Assembly (NCBI GenBank): GCA_016717005.1
Contig: JADJUF010000037.1
Location: 558,001-622,000 of the forward strand
Direction of reading: 5' to 3'
Source: Myxococcales bacterium
GTDB lineage: Bacteria; Myxococcota_A; Polyangia; Haliangiales; Haliangiaceae
Length of the DNA stretch: 64,000 nt
Position 1 is the first letter of the stretch. Each line of letters starts with the position of its first letter. Both the position numbers and the translations under genes were made by a program. Positions 1 through 11,943 of this stretch are shown here, piece after piece. A model generated the notes under the pieces. The model did no database searches. It had not been told where the DNA came from and saw only the letters and a program-made list of their open reading frames with translations.

Positions 1-119
1 ACTACAGCGACGCCGACGTCGACGCGCTGTGCGCCGCGTGCCGCGCCTACCTCGACGGCCACGGCGGCGCCGCGATCGAGCTGGTGCCCGCGGCCGAGGG
101 CCTCGAGCTGTCGCTGTGA
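1..119 (+). CDS. C-terminal fragment of an unidentified protein
   Basis: Only the last 38 residues lie in the window; the frame is open from base 3 and ends at TGA 117-119. The visible tail is alpha/beta-like with two Cys (LCAAC) and an acidic end, and I do not recognise a family. The next gene starts at GTG 116, overlapping this stop by four bases, so the two are probably translationally coupled members of one operon continuing from upstream. Confidence 0.55.
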   Translation, partial: YSDADVDALCAACRAYLDGHGGAAIELVPAAEGLELSL

Positions 120-487
120 CCGCGGCCGCCGTCGTCGATCTCGCGGCCGCGTTCGCGCAGATCGCCGAGCCCTGGAGCCCGCGCATCGTCGGCGCGCTCA
201 ACGGCCAGCACGTCAAGCTGGCGCGCCTGGCCGGCGAGTTCGTGTGGCACGACCACGCCGACGCCGACGAGCTGTTCCTGGTGGTGCGCGGCACGCTGGT
301 CATCCGGCTCGACGACGGCGACCTCACGCTCGGCCCGGGCCAGCTCACGATCATCCCGCGCGGCGTGCGCCACCTGCCGGTCGCCGTCGACGAGGTCTGG
401 GTGCTGCTGTTCGAGCCCGCCGGCACGGTCAGCACCGGGGCCGCCACCGACGACCCGCGCACCTCGACCGGCGCGTGGCTGCGGTGA
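116..487 (+). CDS. Cupin-domain protein
   Basis: A 123-residue single-domain cupin. The first cupin motif is seen as HxH followed by Glu (His45, His47, Glu52 in WHDHADADE) and the second as PRGVRH with His86, so all four usual metal ligands are present. Small cupins of this type bind a divalent metal and may be enzymes or ligand sensors; the substrate cannot be told. I chose GTG 116 because it overlaps the preceding stop in a GTGA; an upstream extension would read through the preceding gene. Its own stop overlaps the next start in the same way (GTG 484), giving a three-gene coupled run. It is probably cytoplasmic, as no signal peptide is visible. Confidence 0.85.
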   Translation: MTAAAVVDLAAAFAQIAEPWSPRIVGALNGQHVKLARLAGEFVWHDHADADELFLVVRGTLVIRLDDGDLTLGPGQLTIIPRGVRHLPVAVDEVWVLLFEPAGTVSTGAATDDPRTSTGAWLR

Positions 488-756
488 CGCCGCCGCGCCC
501 CGCCCCCGATCCGGCCGCGCTCCAGCGCCTGCAGCGGACGGCCGCGGCGGTCATCGGGATCCCGGCGGTGCTCGGGGTCATCCTCGCGCTCGCCCAGGCC
601 TGGCCGGCGACGATGGTGATCGACGCGCTGGCCCGCGACGACGGCCGCTACTCGCTCAAGGCCGCGATCCTCGGCACCATCGCGCTCTTGCTGCTCGCGG
701 TCCTGGCCGCGCTGATCCCGATCGTCCTGATCGTCCGCGTCGTGCGCCGCCGCTGA
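484..756 (+). CDS. Small two-helix membrane protein
   Basis: A 90-residue protein with two hydrophobic segments (about residues 21-40 and 60-82) separated by a short charged loop (IDALARDDGRY), ending in a basic tail VVRRR. This predicts a hairpin in the inner membrane. It starts with GTG overlapping the cupin stop by four bases, so it is likely co-expressed with the cupin. I recognise no family and there are no catalytic motifs. It is the last gene of the run; the next gene is convergent. Confidence 0.7.
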   Translation: MTPPRPAPDPAALQRLQRTAAAVIGIPAVLGVILALAQAWPATMVIDALARDDGRYSLKAAILGTIALLLLAVLAALIPIVLIVRVVRRR

Positions 757-975
757 CCCGTCCCCTGACGGCCCGCGCCCGGTCGGCGCGAGCGGGGCGT
801 CGTCACTGGAGTCGTGCGAGGGACGACCTGGCCGCCGGTGCCGAAGGTCGGGCACCCAGCAGCGCGCGACGCGAGCCCAGGCGTGTCGTCAGGGCCCGTC
901 GTCAGGGGCGCGCGACATCACCGCGCGTCGTCAGATCAGAGGCGCGACATCACCGCGCGACGTCACCGCGCGACG
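757..975. repeat. Intergenic spacer with short direct repeats
   Basis: This is a convergent spacer without a convincing gene. It holds an 18-base direct repeat (910-927 and 942-959, centred on cgacatcacc) and two adjacent 13-base units (953-965 and 966-978, ccgcgcgacgtca), the second of which ends exactly on the stop codon of the minus-strand gene. Several cgtcgtcag motifs also recur. Confidence 0.6.
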
Positions 976-1908
<933 letters not shown>

Positions 1909-1961
1909 GGGGCGGGCGCGCGCTCGGTCTGGCTACCAAACCGTTACGCTGCATCAGGAAA

Positions 1962-1991
1962 ATTGTAGTTCGAGGTCGGCGTCGAGCGCAA
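1962..1991 (-). promoter_or_regulatory. Candidate sigma-70-like promoter of the FHA-DUF4388 gene
   Basis: On the minus strand, TTGCGC (1986-1991) and TACAAT (1962-1967) are separated by 18 bases in an AT-rich patch unusual for this GC-rich sequence. The gene start is 54 bases further on. This is a sequence match only. Confidence 0.4.
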
Positions 1992-2017
1992 GTCGGCGAC
2001 AGGAAACAAGCGCGCGC

Positions 2018-2917
2018 TCACGGCTCCTCGAGCGGGTCGATGGGCGAATCAGGATCGGCCGGCGGGCGCAGGATGGTCGAGACCCGGTGATAGACGTCCT
2101 CGGACACGACCAGGCTCGAGTGCCCGAGCGGCACCGTCACCGGCGTCGAGCCCTGCACCTTGGTCCGGCGCAGCGGGACGACCCAGTCGCGGGCCGCCGC
2201 CAGCGTGTACGCCTCGAGCCCCGGCGGCATGGGCCCGGCCGCGAGCTCGTCGAGGAACCGGCTGCGCGGCAGGAGCTGCCACGACGACGTCGACCACAGC
2301 CCCAGGGTCGCGATGCCGGCCAGCGCGACCCACGTGCCCTGCACCGGCGTGCCCATCATGATCAGCTTGCGGATGCGCGCCGCGCCGCCGAGCTTCTTGG
2401 CGTAGTACAGGCCGATCAGGCCGCCCATCGAGTGGCCGAGGATGTCGATCTTCTGCCACGGCGAGCCGGCCAGGATCCGCTCGACCTTGGTGCGGATGAG
2501 GAACGCCGAGCGCCGGATGTCGCGGGTGTTGACGGCGCCGATGTTGAACGAGATCACCATGAAGCCGTCGTCGCGCAGCCGCTTCTCGAGGAGGTACATC
2601 GAGCCGCGGGTGCCGAGGAAGCCGTGGATCAGCAACACCGGCGGCGCGCCGGGATCGAGCTCGCTGAAGTTCTCCTGCCGGCGCACGCGATTGCCGCGCG
2701 CGAGGCCGCGCAGGTACGCGAGGCCGTCGGCGCCGCCGACCAGATCCTGGCCGACGACGCTGCGGCGCCCGAGCCAGCGCGACGGCGCCTCGCCGATCCA
2801 GCGCGCGACCCACGACGACCGCTGCACCGCCGCCCGGGCGCTCTCGCGCAGGTTGGCGAGCTTCCGGCGCTGGGACGGGTCGTCTCGATCGCTCATTCGG
2901 CGGCGCTCATGCAGCAT
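2018..2917 (-). CDS. Alpha/beta-hydrolase (lipase/PGAP1-like)
   Basis: A 299-residue alpha/beta hydrolase. The oxyanion-loop motif LLIHGFLGTRGS, the nucleophile elbow GHSMGG and a C-terminal His in VPLGHSSLV are visible. The fold resembles triacylglycerol lipases and PGAP1-type esterases; the substrate is unknown. There is no signal peptide, and the N-terminus is basic and Ser/Arg-rich, so a cytoplasmic location is likely. The first ATG is at 2917; an in-frame ATG at 2896 is an equally possible start, as neither has a strong ribosome site. It lies three bases after the stop of the WGR-like gene, suggesting one operon. Confidence 0.85.
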   Translation of the reverse strand: MLHERRRMSDRDDPSQRRKLANLRESARAAVQRSSWVARWIGEAPSRWLGRRSVVGQDLVGGADGLAYLRGLARGNRVRRQENFSELDPGAPPVLLIHGFLGTRGSMYLLEKRLRDDGFMVISFNIGAVNTRDIRRSAFLIRTKVERILAGSPWQKIDILGHSMGGLIGLYYAKKLGGAARIRKLIMMGTPVQGTWVALAGIATLGLWSTSSWQLLPRSRFLDELAAGPMPPGLEAYTLAAARDWVVPLRRTKVQGSTPVTVPLGHSSLVVSEDVYHRVSTILRPPADPDSPIDPLEEP

Positions 2918-2920
2918 CGG

Positions 2921-3547
2921 CTACGGGACGTCGTGGAAGCCCTGTTCGATGAGTCTAGAACATTCCACCGCGTACGCGTGCGCCGCCTGGGCAGATCCGG
3001 GGTACTCGACCACGCTCCAGACGCCGTGCTCGCCGAGCTTGCCGCGCCGCGTCACGACGGATGAGCCGGACCGGTAGATGAGCGAGAATTGCGAGTCACT
3101 GCGCATGGATCGGGCATCGCCGCGGGGCGCTCGGCCAGGCGGCGGCTCGGGCGCGGAGGGGGCGCGATGGACGATCTCATCGGGGGTCGGCAGGTAGGTC
3201 AACGCCGCGTCCGCGAAGCCCAGGGCGCTCTGCGCGACCGCGACCCAGTCGGGCTGGTCGGCGTGGGCCAGGACCGCGACCGGGGGCGGGGCCACCACCA
3301 TCGGCGGCTCCAGGGGCGTCGGCGCCACGGCGACCGGCGGGGCAACCGGAGTCTCGGGTGTCACGGGTGTCACCCGCGCGACGGAGGTCGGCGCGACGAC
3401 CGGCGCGCTCGCGACCGGCGAGGCCGGCGGCGCCGGCATCGGTAGATCGAGGTTGACCGGGGGTGCCGCCGTCGACGCCTTGGCACGACGGTAGGGTGCA
3501 CGGGTCGCGTTGGCCCGCAGTTCCTGTCGAGGGGTGCGCTTCGCCAT
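2921..3547 (-). CDS. Pro/Ala-rich protein with C-terminal WGR-like domain
   Basis: 208 residues. The N-terminus is basic (KRTPRQELRANATRAPYRR), followed by a long Pro/Ala/Val-rich linker (about 28-100). The last 60 residues resemble a WGR domain, with TRRGKLGEHG where WGR proteins have TRWGRIG, and a closing GFHDV like the usual GY-acidic end. WGR domains bind nucleic acid ends or act as interaction modules; here the Trp is replaced by Arg, so the call is tentative. It is divergent from the kinase-like gene at 3675 and upstream of the hydrolase. Confidence 0.6.
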   Translation of the reverse strand: MAKRTPRQELRANATRAPYRRAKASTAAPPVNLDLPMPAPPASPVASAPVVAPTSVARVTPVTPETPVAPPVAVAPTPLEPPMVVAPPPVAVLAHADQPDWVAVAQSALGFADAALTYLPTPDEIVHRAPSAPEPPPGRAPRGDARSMRSDSQFSLIYRSGSSVVTRRGKLGEHGVWSVVEYPGSAQAAHAYAVECSRLIEQGFHDVP

Positions 3548-3674
3548 AGTTCTGGCGTGCCAGGGTTCGGCCCGTGGGGCCAGTTTTCAGCGCCCGCGCT
3601 CGACCGCGTCGACGGGGGCCGTCGGGACGTCGGGACCGACCCTCACGCCTCACTTCTGCGGTACATTCCGATAG

Positions 3675-5825
3675 GTGGTCGCGCCCACTGGCCGACGGCT
3701 AGGCCGTTATCACCTCGTCGAACCCATCGGCGCGGGTCCGTGCGGCGAGGTGTTCCGCGCGAAGGTGGTCGGCGTCGCGGGGATGGAGCGGCAGTTCGCG
3801 ATCAAGCGGTTCTACCCGACCGTGCTGGCGCGGCCCGAGGCCAACGCCCGGCTCCAGCAGGCCACGCGCACGTACGGCGGGCTCGATCACCCGCGCATCG
3901 CGCGGCTCGCCGAGCTCGGCGTCGCGAGCGGCTCGACCTTCACGGCCACCGAGCTGGTGGTCGGGCTCGACATCGGCCGCCTCGCCGAGATGGCCGCCAA
4001 CGATCGCGATCGCGTCCCCGCCGGCGCGGCGCTGGCGCTGGTCTCGGCCGCGGCGCGGGCGATCGGCTACGCCCACGGCCGCGGGGTCAGCCACGGCGGG
4101 CTGTGCCCGACCAACCTGATCGCCACCCTCGACGGCGACGTCAAGGTCACCGACTTCGGCATCATCTCGTGCCGGTTGGGGCCGCGGCCCGCGGCCGACG
4201 AGACGCTGGTCGCGCGGATCCCGTACCTGGCGCCGGAGCAGCTGCTCGGTGAGGCGGTCGCCGCGGCGGCCGACGTGTTCGCGCTCGGCGTGATCGCGTA
4301 CGAGCTGGTCAGCGGCGTGCGACCGTTCGTCGGTGGATCCGCGGCCGAGATCGAGCACGCGATCGTGTCGGGCCGCCCGGCCCAGCTCGAGCTGCCGCGG
4401 CCGATCGCGCGCGTGATCGATCGCTGCCTCGCGCGCTCGCCGTTCGAGCGGTTCCCCGACGCGCGGTCGCTGGCCGACGCGCTCGACGCGGCGCTGCGGC
4501 TGTCGCCGCTGAGCGGCAGCCGCCAGGACCTGGCCACGCGCGTGCGCACCGCGACCGAGCACCTGACCCGCCTCAACGAGCAGCAGCTCTCGGGCGCGCT
4601 CAACTTCTCGGTGCCGATGCCGCAGCGCGGCAACGTCGGCGCGTTGCCGCTGCCGCCGCCGACGAGCGCCCCGCCGACGCCCCCGCCGACGCCCCCGCCG
4701 CTGCCGGCGCGCCCGTTCCGCGCCGGCGCCGTACCGCCGCTCCGGGTGCCACCGACCGAGCCCGGCGACGAGATCACGCGCGCGCGCGACGGCGCGCCGA
4801 GCCACGTCGAGCTGTCGATCGGCGACGAGACCGCGCCGCGGATCGAGCCGCTGTGGCCCCCGACCGAGCCGGTCCAGCTCCTGCGCGGGCCGGCCCCGAT
4901 GCTGGCGCCGCCGCGCGTCGCCCCGGCGCCGCCACCGCGCGTCGCCCCGCCGTCCCAGCCGCCGCCGACGACGCTGCCGCCGCCGACGCTGCCGCCGCCG
5001 ATGGGCGAGCCGCCGCCGCGCGCGCGGCCGCAGTCGTCCCACCCGCCGATGGCGATGGTGCCCATGACCGGCCCGCCGCCGCTGCGCGTGGCCGCGCCAC
5101 CGGCCCGCCGCCGGCGACCGTGGGCGATCGCGGCGGTCGCGCTGGTGGCGATCGCCGGCGGCGGTGCGGCGCTCGTGGCGACCCGCGAGCGCGGGTCGGC
5201 CACGCCCGACCCCGGGCCCACCGTCGCGCGCGTCGACGCCGGCGCGCCGGGCCCGGACGCCGACGCGATCGCGATCGCGCCGACGGCCCCGGTCGACGGC
5301 GCCGTGATCGCCCTCGCGCCGCCCCCGCCCGATGCCGCGGCCGCGGCGCCCCCGCCCGACGCCGCCGCCGCCGACGCCGCCGCCGGCGTCCCGCCGCCCC
5401 CGAGCGACAAGGTCGTGATCACGTCGACGCCACCGGGCGCCATGGTCTACCTCGATGGCGCCGATCAGGGCGTCACGCCGCTGACCCTGGCGGCCACCGC
5501 CGACGAGCACGCGCTCGCGGTGTTCGCGCCCGGTCACGACCTGTACCTCGCCACGATCGACGGCAGCGGCGTCCACGACGCGGCGCTGACCGCGCTGGCG
5601 CCGCGCACCGGCCGCGGCGGCATCAAGGTGCGCTGCAAGGCCAAGCGCCGCTACTACGTGTTCATCGACGGCGAACCGACCGGCGAGCTGTGCCCGACCG
5701 AGCGGGTGCCGGTCGATCTCGGCACCCACACCGTCGAGGTCTACGACCTGCTGACCGAGACCCGGCGCTCGTCGTCGGTGCGCGTGGTCCAGATCAGCCG
5801 CTCGACCCGCATCAAGATGGATTGA
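3675..5825 (+). CDS. Ser/Thr kinase-like receptor lacking the catalytic Asp, with PEGA domain (pseudokinase)
   Basis: 716 residues. The N-terminal Hanks-type fold (about 10-275) has the glycine loop IGAGPCGEVF, the ATP-binding Lys44 in FAIK, D160-F-G and APEQ. The catalytic loop reads H140-G-G-L-C-P-T-N instead of HRDxKPxN, so both the catalytic Asp and the following Lys are missing. A Pro-rich linker (about 320-475) leads to one membrane helix (AIAAVALVAIAGGGAALVA), a second low-complexity linker and a C-terminal PEGA domain (ITSTPPGAMVYLDGADQG) outside the inner membrane. By family knowledge this is a membrane receptor; I infer a pseudokinase or scaffold role. GTG 3675 is the first usable start. 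Confidence 0.88.
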   Translation: MVAPTGRRLGRYHLVEPIGAGPCGEVFRAKVVGVAGMERQFAIKRFYPTVLARPEANARLQQATRTYGGLDHPRIARLAELGVASGSTFTATELVVGLDIGRLAEMAANDRDRVPAGAALALVSAAARAIGYAHGRGVSHGGLCPTNLIATLDGDVKVTDFGIISCRLGPRPAADETLVARIPYLAPEQLLGEAVAAAADVFALGVIAYELVSGVRPFVGGSAAEIEHAIVSGRPAQLELPRPIARVIDRCLARSPFERFPDARSLADALDAALRLSPLSGSRQDLATRVRTATEHLTRLNEQQLSGALNFSVPMPQRGNVGALPLPPPTSAPPTPPPTPPPLPARPFRAGAVPPLRVPPTEPGDEITRARDGAPSHVELSIGDETAPRIEPLWPPTEPVQLLRGPAPMLAPPRVAPAPPPRVAPPSQPPPTTLPPPTLPPPMGEPPPRARPQSSHPPMAMVPMTGPPPLRVAAPPARRRRPWAIAAVALVAIAGGGAALVATRERGSATPDPGPTVARVDAGAPGPDADAIAIAPTAPVDGAVIALAPPPPDAAAAAPPPDAAAADAAAGVPPPPSDKVVITSTPPGAMVYLDGADQGVTPLTLAATADEHALAVFAPGHDLYLATIDGSGVHDAALTALAPRTGRGGIKVRCKAKRRYYVFIDGEPTGELCPTERVPVDLGTHTVEVYDLLTETRRSSSVRVVQISRSTRIKMD

Positions 5826-5839
5826 GCCCGCGCGGCGAG

Positions 5840-5855
5840 AGGCCGGTCGCCCGGC

Positions 5856-5857
<2 letters not shown>
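5840..5857. terminator. Stem-loop between convergent genes
   Basis: aggccgg and ccggcct form a perfect 7-bp stem around a four-base loop (tcgc) in the 30-base gap between the convergent kinase-like and sigma-54 activator genes. It could terminate both, but there is no T run and GC-rich hairpins arise easily by chance here. Confidence 0.4.
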
Positions 5858-7213
<1,356 letters not shown>

Positions 7214-7283
7214 GAAGCGGGTGCCCGAGATGGTAGCGCCCGCCGGCGCCACATGTCCATGCCGGCTGGCCGCTCGATCGCGA

Positions 7284-8903
<1,620 letters not shown>

Positions 8904-9006
8904 CCGCGCGACTGTAGCAGCTCTGGCACGTCGTCCGTTTCGGGCGCCGGATCACAGCCCGTAGTTGTCTCGGCCGCGCGGCTGGGCTAGCTTGAGCGGG
9001 CTGACC

Positions 9007-9453
9007 GTGGCGCTCGCTCGTCCTGCACCGCACCTCCGCCAGGCGCTCCGCGCCGGGCTCGGCGTGCGCGTGGTGGCGCTGTGCTCGGCGCTGGCGCTCC
9101 TGCTGGCCGGCGGCCTCGAGCTGTACCACCAGGCCACGACCCGCCACGTCCGCTGCGCCGAGCACGGCGAGCTGGTCGACCGGCACCAGAGCGCCAGCGC
9201 GGCGCTGACGGTCGACGACCACGCCGCCGATGGCGTCGGCGTGCGCGGTCGGCCGGGCCCCGCCGACGCCGGCCCCGGGCACTCGCACTGCGGCCTCGCC
9301 TGCGCCGCGCCGACCCAGACCGTGAGCCCGCGCCGCGTCGCGGTGACCACGCGCCCGACCACGGCCACGATCGTCGCGCTCGACGGCAACGCCCGGGTGA
9401 CCCTCGGGCGCGGCGTCTACCGCAGCGCCCCCAAGACCTCGCCGCCGGCGTAG
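9007..9453 (+). CDS. Small membrane-anchored His/Cys-rich protein of the metal-uptake locus
   Basis: 148 residues from GTG 9007; an in-frame TTG at 8965 is possible but adds nothing recognisable. One hydrophobic segment (VVALCSALALLLAGG, about 22-36) suggests a signal anchor. The exported part carries paired His/Cys (CAEHGELVDRH and GHSHCGLAC) that could bind a metal. I know no family with certainty. It lies directly upstream of an outer-membrane barrel, a metal-binding protein and a metal permease, all on the same strand, so a role in metal capture is plausible but inferred. Confidence 0.6.
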   Translation: MALARPAPHLRQALRAGLGVRVVALCSALALLLAGGLELYHQATTRHVRCAEHGELVDRHQSASAALTVDDHAADGVGVRGRPGPADAGPGHSHCGLACAAPTQTVSPRRVAVTTRPTTATIVALDGNARVTLGRGVYRSAPKTSPPA

Positions 9454-9570
9454 CCGCGGCCCGCGGAGCGCGCGGCCGCCTGCCAGCTCAGGTGCGCGCC
9501 GGGTCCGTCCCGGCTCCCGCCGCGCGTCCGCCCGGACCTGCGGCACCGCTGCATATCTCCAGGAGCGCGC

Positions 9571-10896
9571 GTGCGCGTCTCACACGTCTCGATCACGTTC
9601 GCGTGGCTGATCCTGGCCGGGGTGACCCCGGCCGTGGCCCAGACACCCCCGGCGGAGCCTCCGCCACCCCCTCCCACCCCGACGGCGACCGACGATCCGG
9701 CGGCGCTGGCGGCCAAGGTCGACGCGCTCGCCGCCGACCTCGAGGACGTCCAGGGCGAGAACGAGGACCTCCGGTCCGAGCTCGTCGACCTGCGCGAGCG
9801 CGTCGCCGCGAGCAAGCCGCCGACGTCGCTCACCGCGCTCAACCCGCAGATCACCGCGTTCTTGAACGGCGCGGCCCGGTTCGACGACCGCCCGGTCTAC
9901 ACGCCCAACGGCGATCGCGTCGACGACCGCCTGTTCATGCGCACGCTCGAGGTCGAGCTCCGGGCCGCGGTCGATCCGTTCGCCGACGCGGTCGCGATCC
10001 TGTCGCTCGAGAACGAGCTGGCCGATGGCTTCGGCGTCGACCTCGAGGCGGGCTACGTCGTCATCAAGCGCCTGCCGGTGCTCGAGTCGGCGCCGCTCGG
10101 GCTCAAGCTCAAGGTCGGGCGCTACCGCGCGCCGTTCGGCCTGGTCAACCGCATCCACATGCACGACCTGCCGTGGACCACGCGGCCGCTGCCGATCAGC
10201 CGGTTCCTCGGCAACGAGCACGGCGAGCTGTTCGAGGGCGGCTGGAACCCGGTCGGCGTCGACGCCGAGGTCATCCTGCCGGAGGTCATCCCGGGCGCGG
10301 TGATGGAGGTCAACGCCGACGTCGTCGACGGCGGCGCGGTCGCGATCAGCGGCATCGGCGCCGACGAGCACCACCACCTCGGCTACCTCGGCCATTACAA
10401 CTTGTTCTTCACCGTCGCCGACGCCCACGACGTCAACCTGGGCGCGTCGGCGTACCTCGAGCGCGGCGACCACGAGGCCCGGCTCTACGGCGTCGACCTG
10501 CTCTACAAGTGGAAGCCGGTCGCGGCCGGCGAGTTCCACAGCGTCGTCCTCGGCGGTGAGCTGATGATGGCCGACCGCCGGTTCACCCGCGACGACGGCA
10601 CCGAGGCCCGGACCAAGCCGCTGGCCGGGTACGCGTTCGGCCAGGTCCAGCTGTCCTGGCACACCTACCTGGGCGCGCGCTTCGACCTGGCCCAGGACGT
10701 GGGCGACGCGTCGATCACGACCAAGGTCGCGGCCGGGTACCTCAGCTACTACACGTCCGAGTTCCTCCGCTTCCGGGCCGGCTACGAGCACCGCTGGAGC
10801 GACGTCCCCGCCGACGACGGCATCAACTCGTTCATCACCGAGGTGAACGTGGTCTTCGGCTCGCACCCCACCGAACCCTACTGGGTCAACCGCTGA
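9571..10896 (+). CDS. Outer-membrane beta-barrel protein linked to metal uptake
   Basis: 441 residues. It has a signal peptide ending near AVAQ, a Pro-rich spacer, a short coiled coil (KVDALAADLEDVQGENEDLR) and then an amphipathic beta-rich region to the C-terminus, as in porin-like barrels whose coiled coil anchors to the cell wall. AGGAG (9561-9565) sits five bases before GTG 9571 and fixes the start. It is followed after 14 bases by the substrate-binding protein gene, so it probably carries the metal, or a chelate, across the outer membrane. No TonB box or plug domain is visible, so passive transport is more likely than TonB-dependent transport. Confidence 0.75.
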   Translation: MRVSHVSITFAWLILAGVTPAVAQTPPAEPPPPPPTPTATDDPAALAAKVDALAADLEDVQGENEDLRSELVDLRERVAASKPPTSLTALNPQITAFLNGAARFDDRPVYTPNGDRVDDRLFMRTLEVELRAAVDPFADAVAILSLENELADGFGVDLEAGYVVIKRLPVLESAPLGLKLKVGRYRAPFGLVNRIHMHDLPWTTRPLPISRFLGNEHGELFEGGWNPVGVDAEVILPEVIPGAVMEVNADVVDGGAVAISGIGADEHHHLGYLGHYNLFFTVADAHDVNLGASAYLERGDHEARLYGVDLLYKWKPVAAGEFHSVVLGGELMMADRRFTRDDGTEARTKPLAGYAFGQVQLSWHTYLGARFDLAQDVGDASITTKVAAGYLSYYTSEFLRFRAGYEHRWSDVPADDGINSFITEVNVVFGSHPTEPYWVNR

Positions 10897-10910
10897 TTCG
10901 GAGCCTCCCC

Positions 10911-11936
10911 ATGCGCACCATCCTCGTCATCCTCGCGACCGCGCTCGTCGCGCTCGCGCACACCGCCACCCCCGCCGCCGCCGGCCCCAAGAAGGTCACG
11001 GTGGTCACCACGCTCAACGTCCTGGCCGCGGTCACCAAGGAGATCGGCGGCGACCGGGTCGCGGTCAGCGCGCTGGCCAAGCCCAACCAGGATCCGCACA
11101 CGCTCGTCGCCAAGCCGACCTACAAGGTCGCGGCCAAGAACGCGCGCATGTTCGTCGAGCTGGGCCTCGGCCTCGACGGCTGGGCGTCGGCGGTCACCGA
11201 CGCCTCGGGCAACCCGGGCATCCAGCTCGGCCAGCCCGGGCGCGTGGTCGCGTCCGATGGCATCACGACCAAGGAGCTGCCGACGACCTTGTCGAAGTCG
11301 TGGGGCGACATCCACCCGCAGGGCAACCCGCACGTCTGGCTCGATCCGGTCAACGCCAAGCAGCTCGCGGCCAACATCGCGGCCGGCCTCACCCGGGTCG
11401 ACCCCGACGGCGCCGCCACCTACGCCGCCAACCTCAAGGCGTTCCAGGTCAAGCTCGACGACGCGCTCTACGGCCGCGCCCTGGTCGAGGAGTACGGCGC
11501 CAGCAAGCTCGAGCGGCTGTCACGCCGCAACGAGCTGGTCGACTACCTGAAGACCAAGGGCACGTACGCCAAGCTCGGCGGCTGGCTCAAGCGGGCCGAG
11601 CCGCTGCGCGGCCTGAAGATCGTCACCTACCACAAGACCTGGATCTACTTCTGCGACCGGTTCGGCATCACGATCGACGGCGAGATCGAGGAGAAGCCCG
11701 GCATCCCGCCGTCGCAGGACTACCTGGCGCGGCTGATCAAGAAGGTCCAGGCCGACGGCGTCAAGGTGCTGTTCGTCGACCCGATCTACCCGAGCAAGGA
11801 CGGCGCGTTCATCGCCGGCAAGACCGGCGCCAAGGTCGTGTCGAGCCCGATCGACGTCGGCGGCGCGCCTGGCACCGGCGACTACTTCGCGCTGATCGAC
11901 ACGCTGATCACGCGCGTCCTCGCGGCGGCGAAGTAG
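10911..11936 (+). CDS. Zn/Mn-type ABC transporter substrate-binding protein
   Basis: 341 residues with a signal peptide (VILATALVALAHTATPAAAG). It is a cluster A-I metal-binding protein of the ZnuA/PsaA/MntC class: His63 in DPHTL, His141 in NPHVW and the His of TYHKTW form the metal site, with a C-terminal Asp as the usual fourth ligand. The His-rich loop of classical ZnuA is absent, so zinc versus manganese cannot be settled. GGAG (10900-10903) lies seven bases before ATG 10911. It captures the ion in the periplasm for the permease encoded seven bases downstream. No ATPase gene accompanies them. Confidence 0.92.
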   Translation: MRTILVILATALVALAHTATPAAAGPKKVTVVTTLNVLAAVTKEIGGDRVAVSALAKPNQDPHTLVAKPTYKVAAKNARMFVELGLGLDGWASAVTDASGNPGIQLGQPGRVVASDGITTKELPTTLSKSWGDIHPQGNPHVWLDPVNAKQLAANIAAGLTRVDPDGAATYAANLKAFQVKLDDALYGRALVEEYGASKLERLSRRNELVDYLKTKGTYAKLGGWLKRAEPLRGLKIVTYHKTWIYFCDRFGITIDGEIEEKPGIPPSQDYLARLIKKVQADGVKVLFVDPIYPSKDGAFIAGKTGAKVVSSPIDVGGAPGTGDYFALIDTLITRVLAAAK

Positions 11937-11943
11937 GCCGGCC

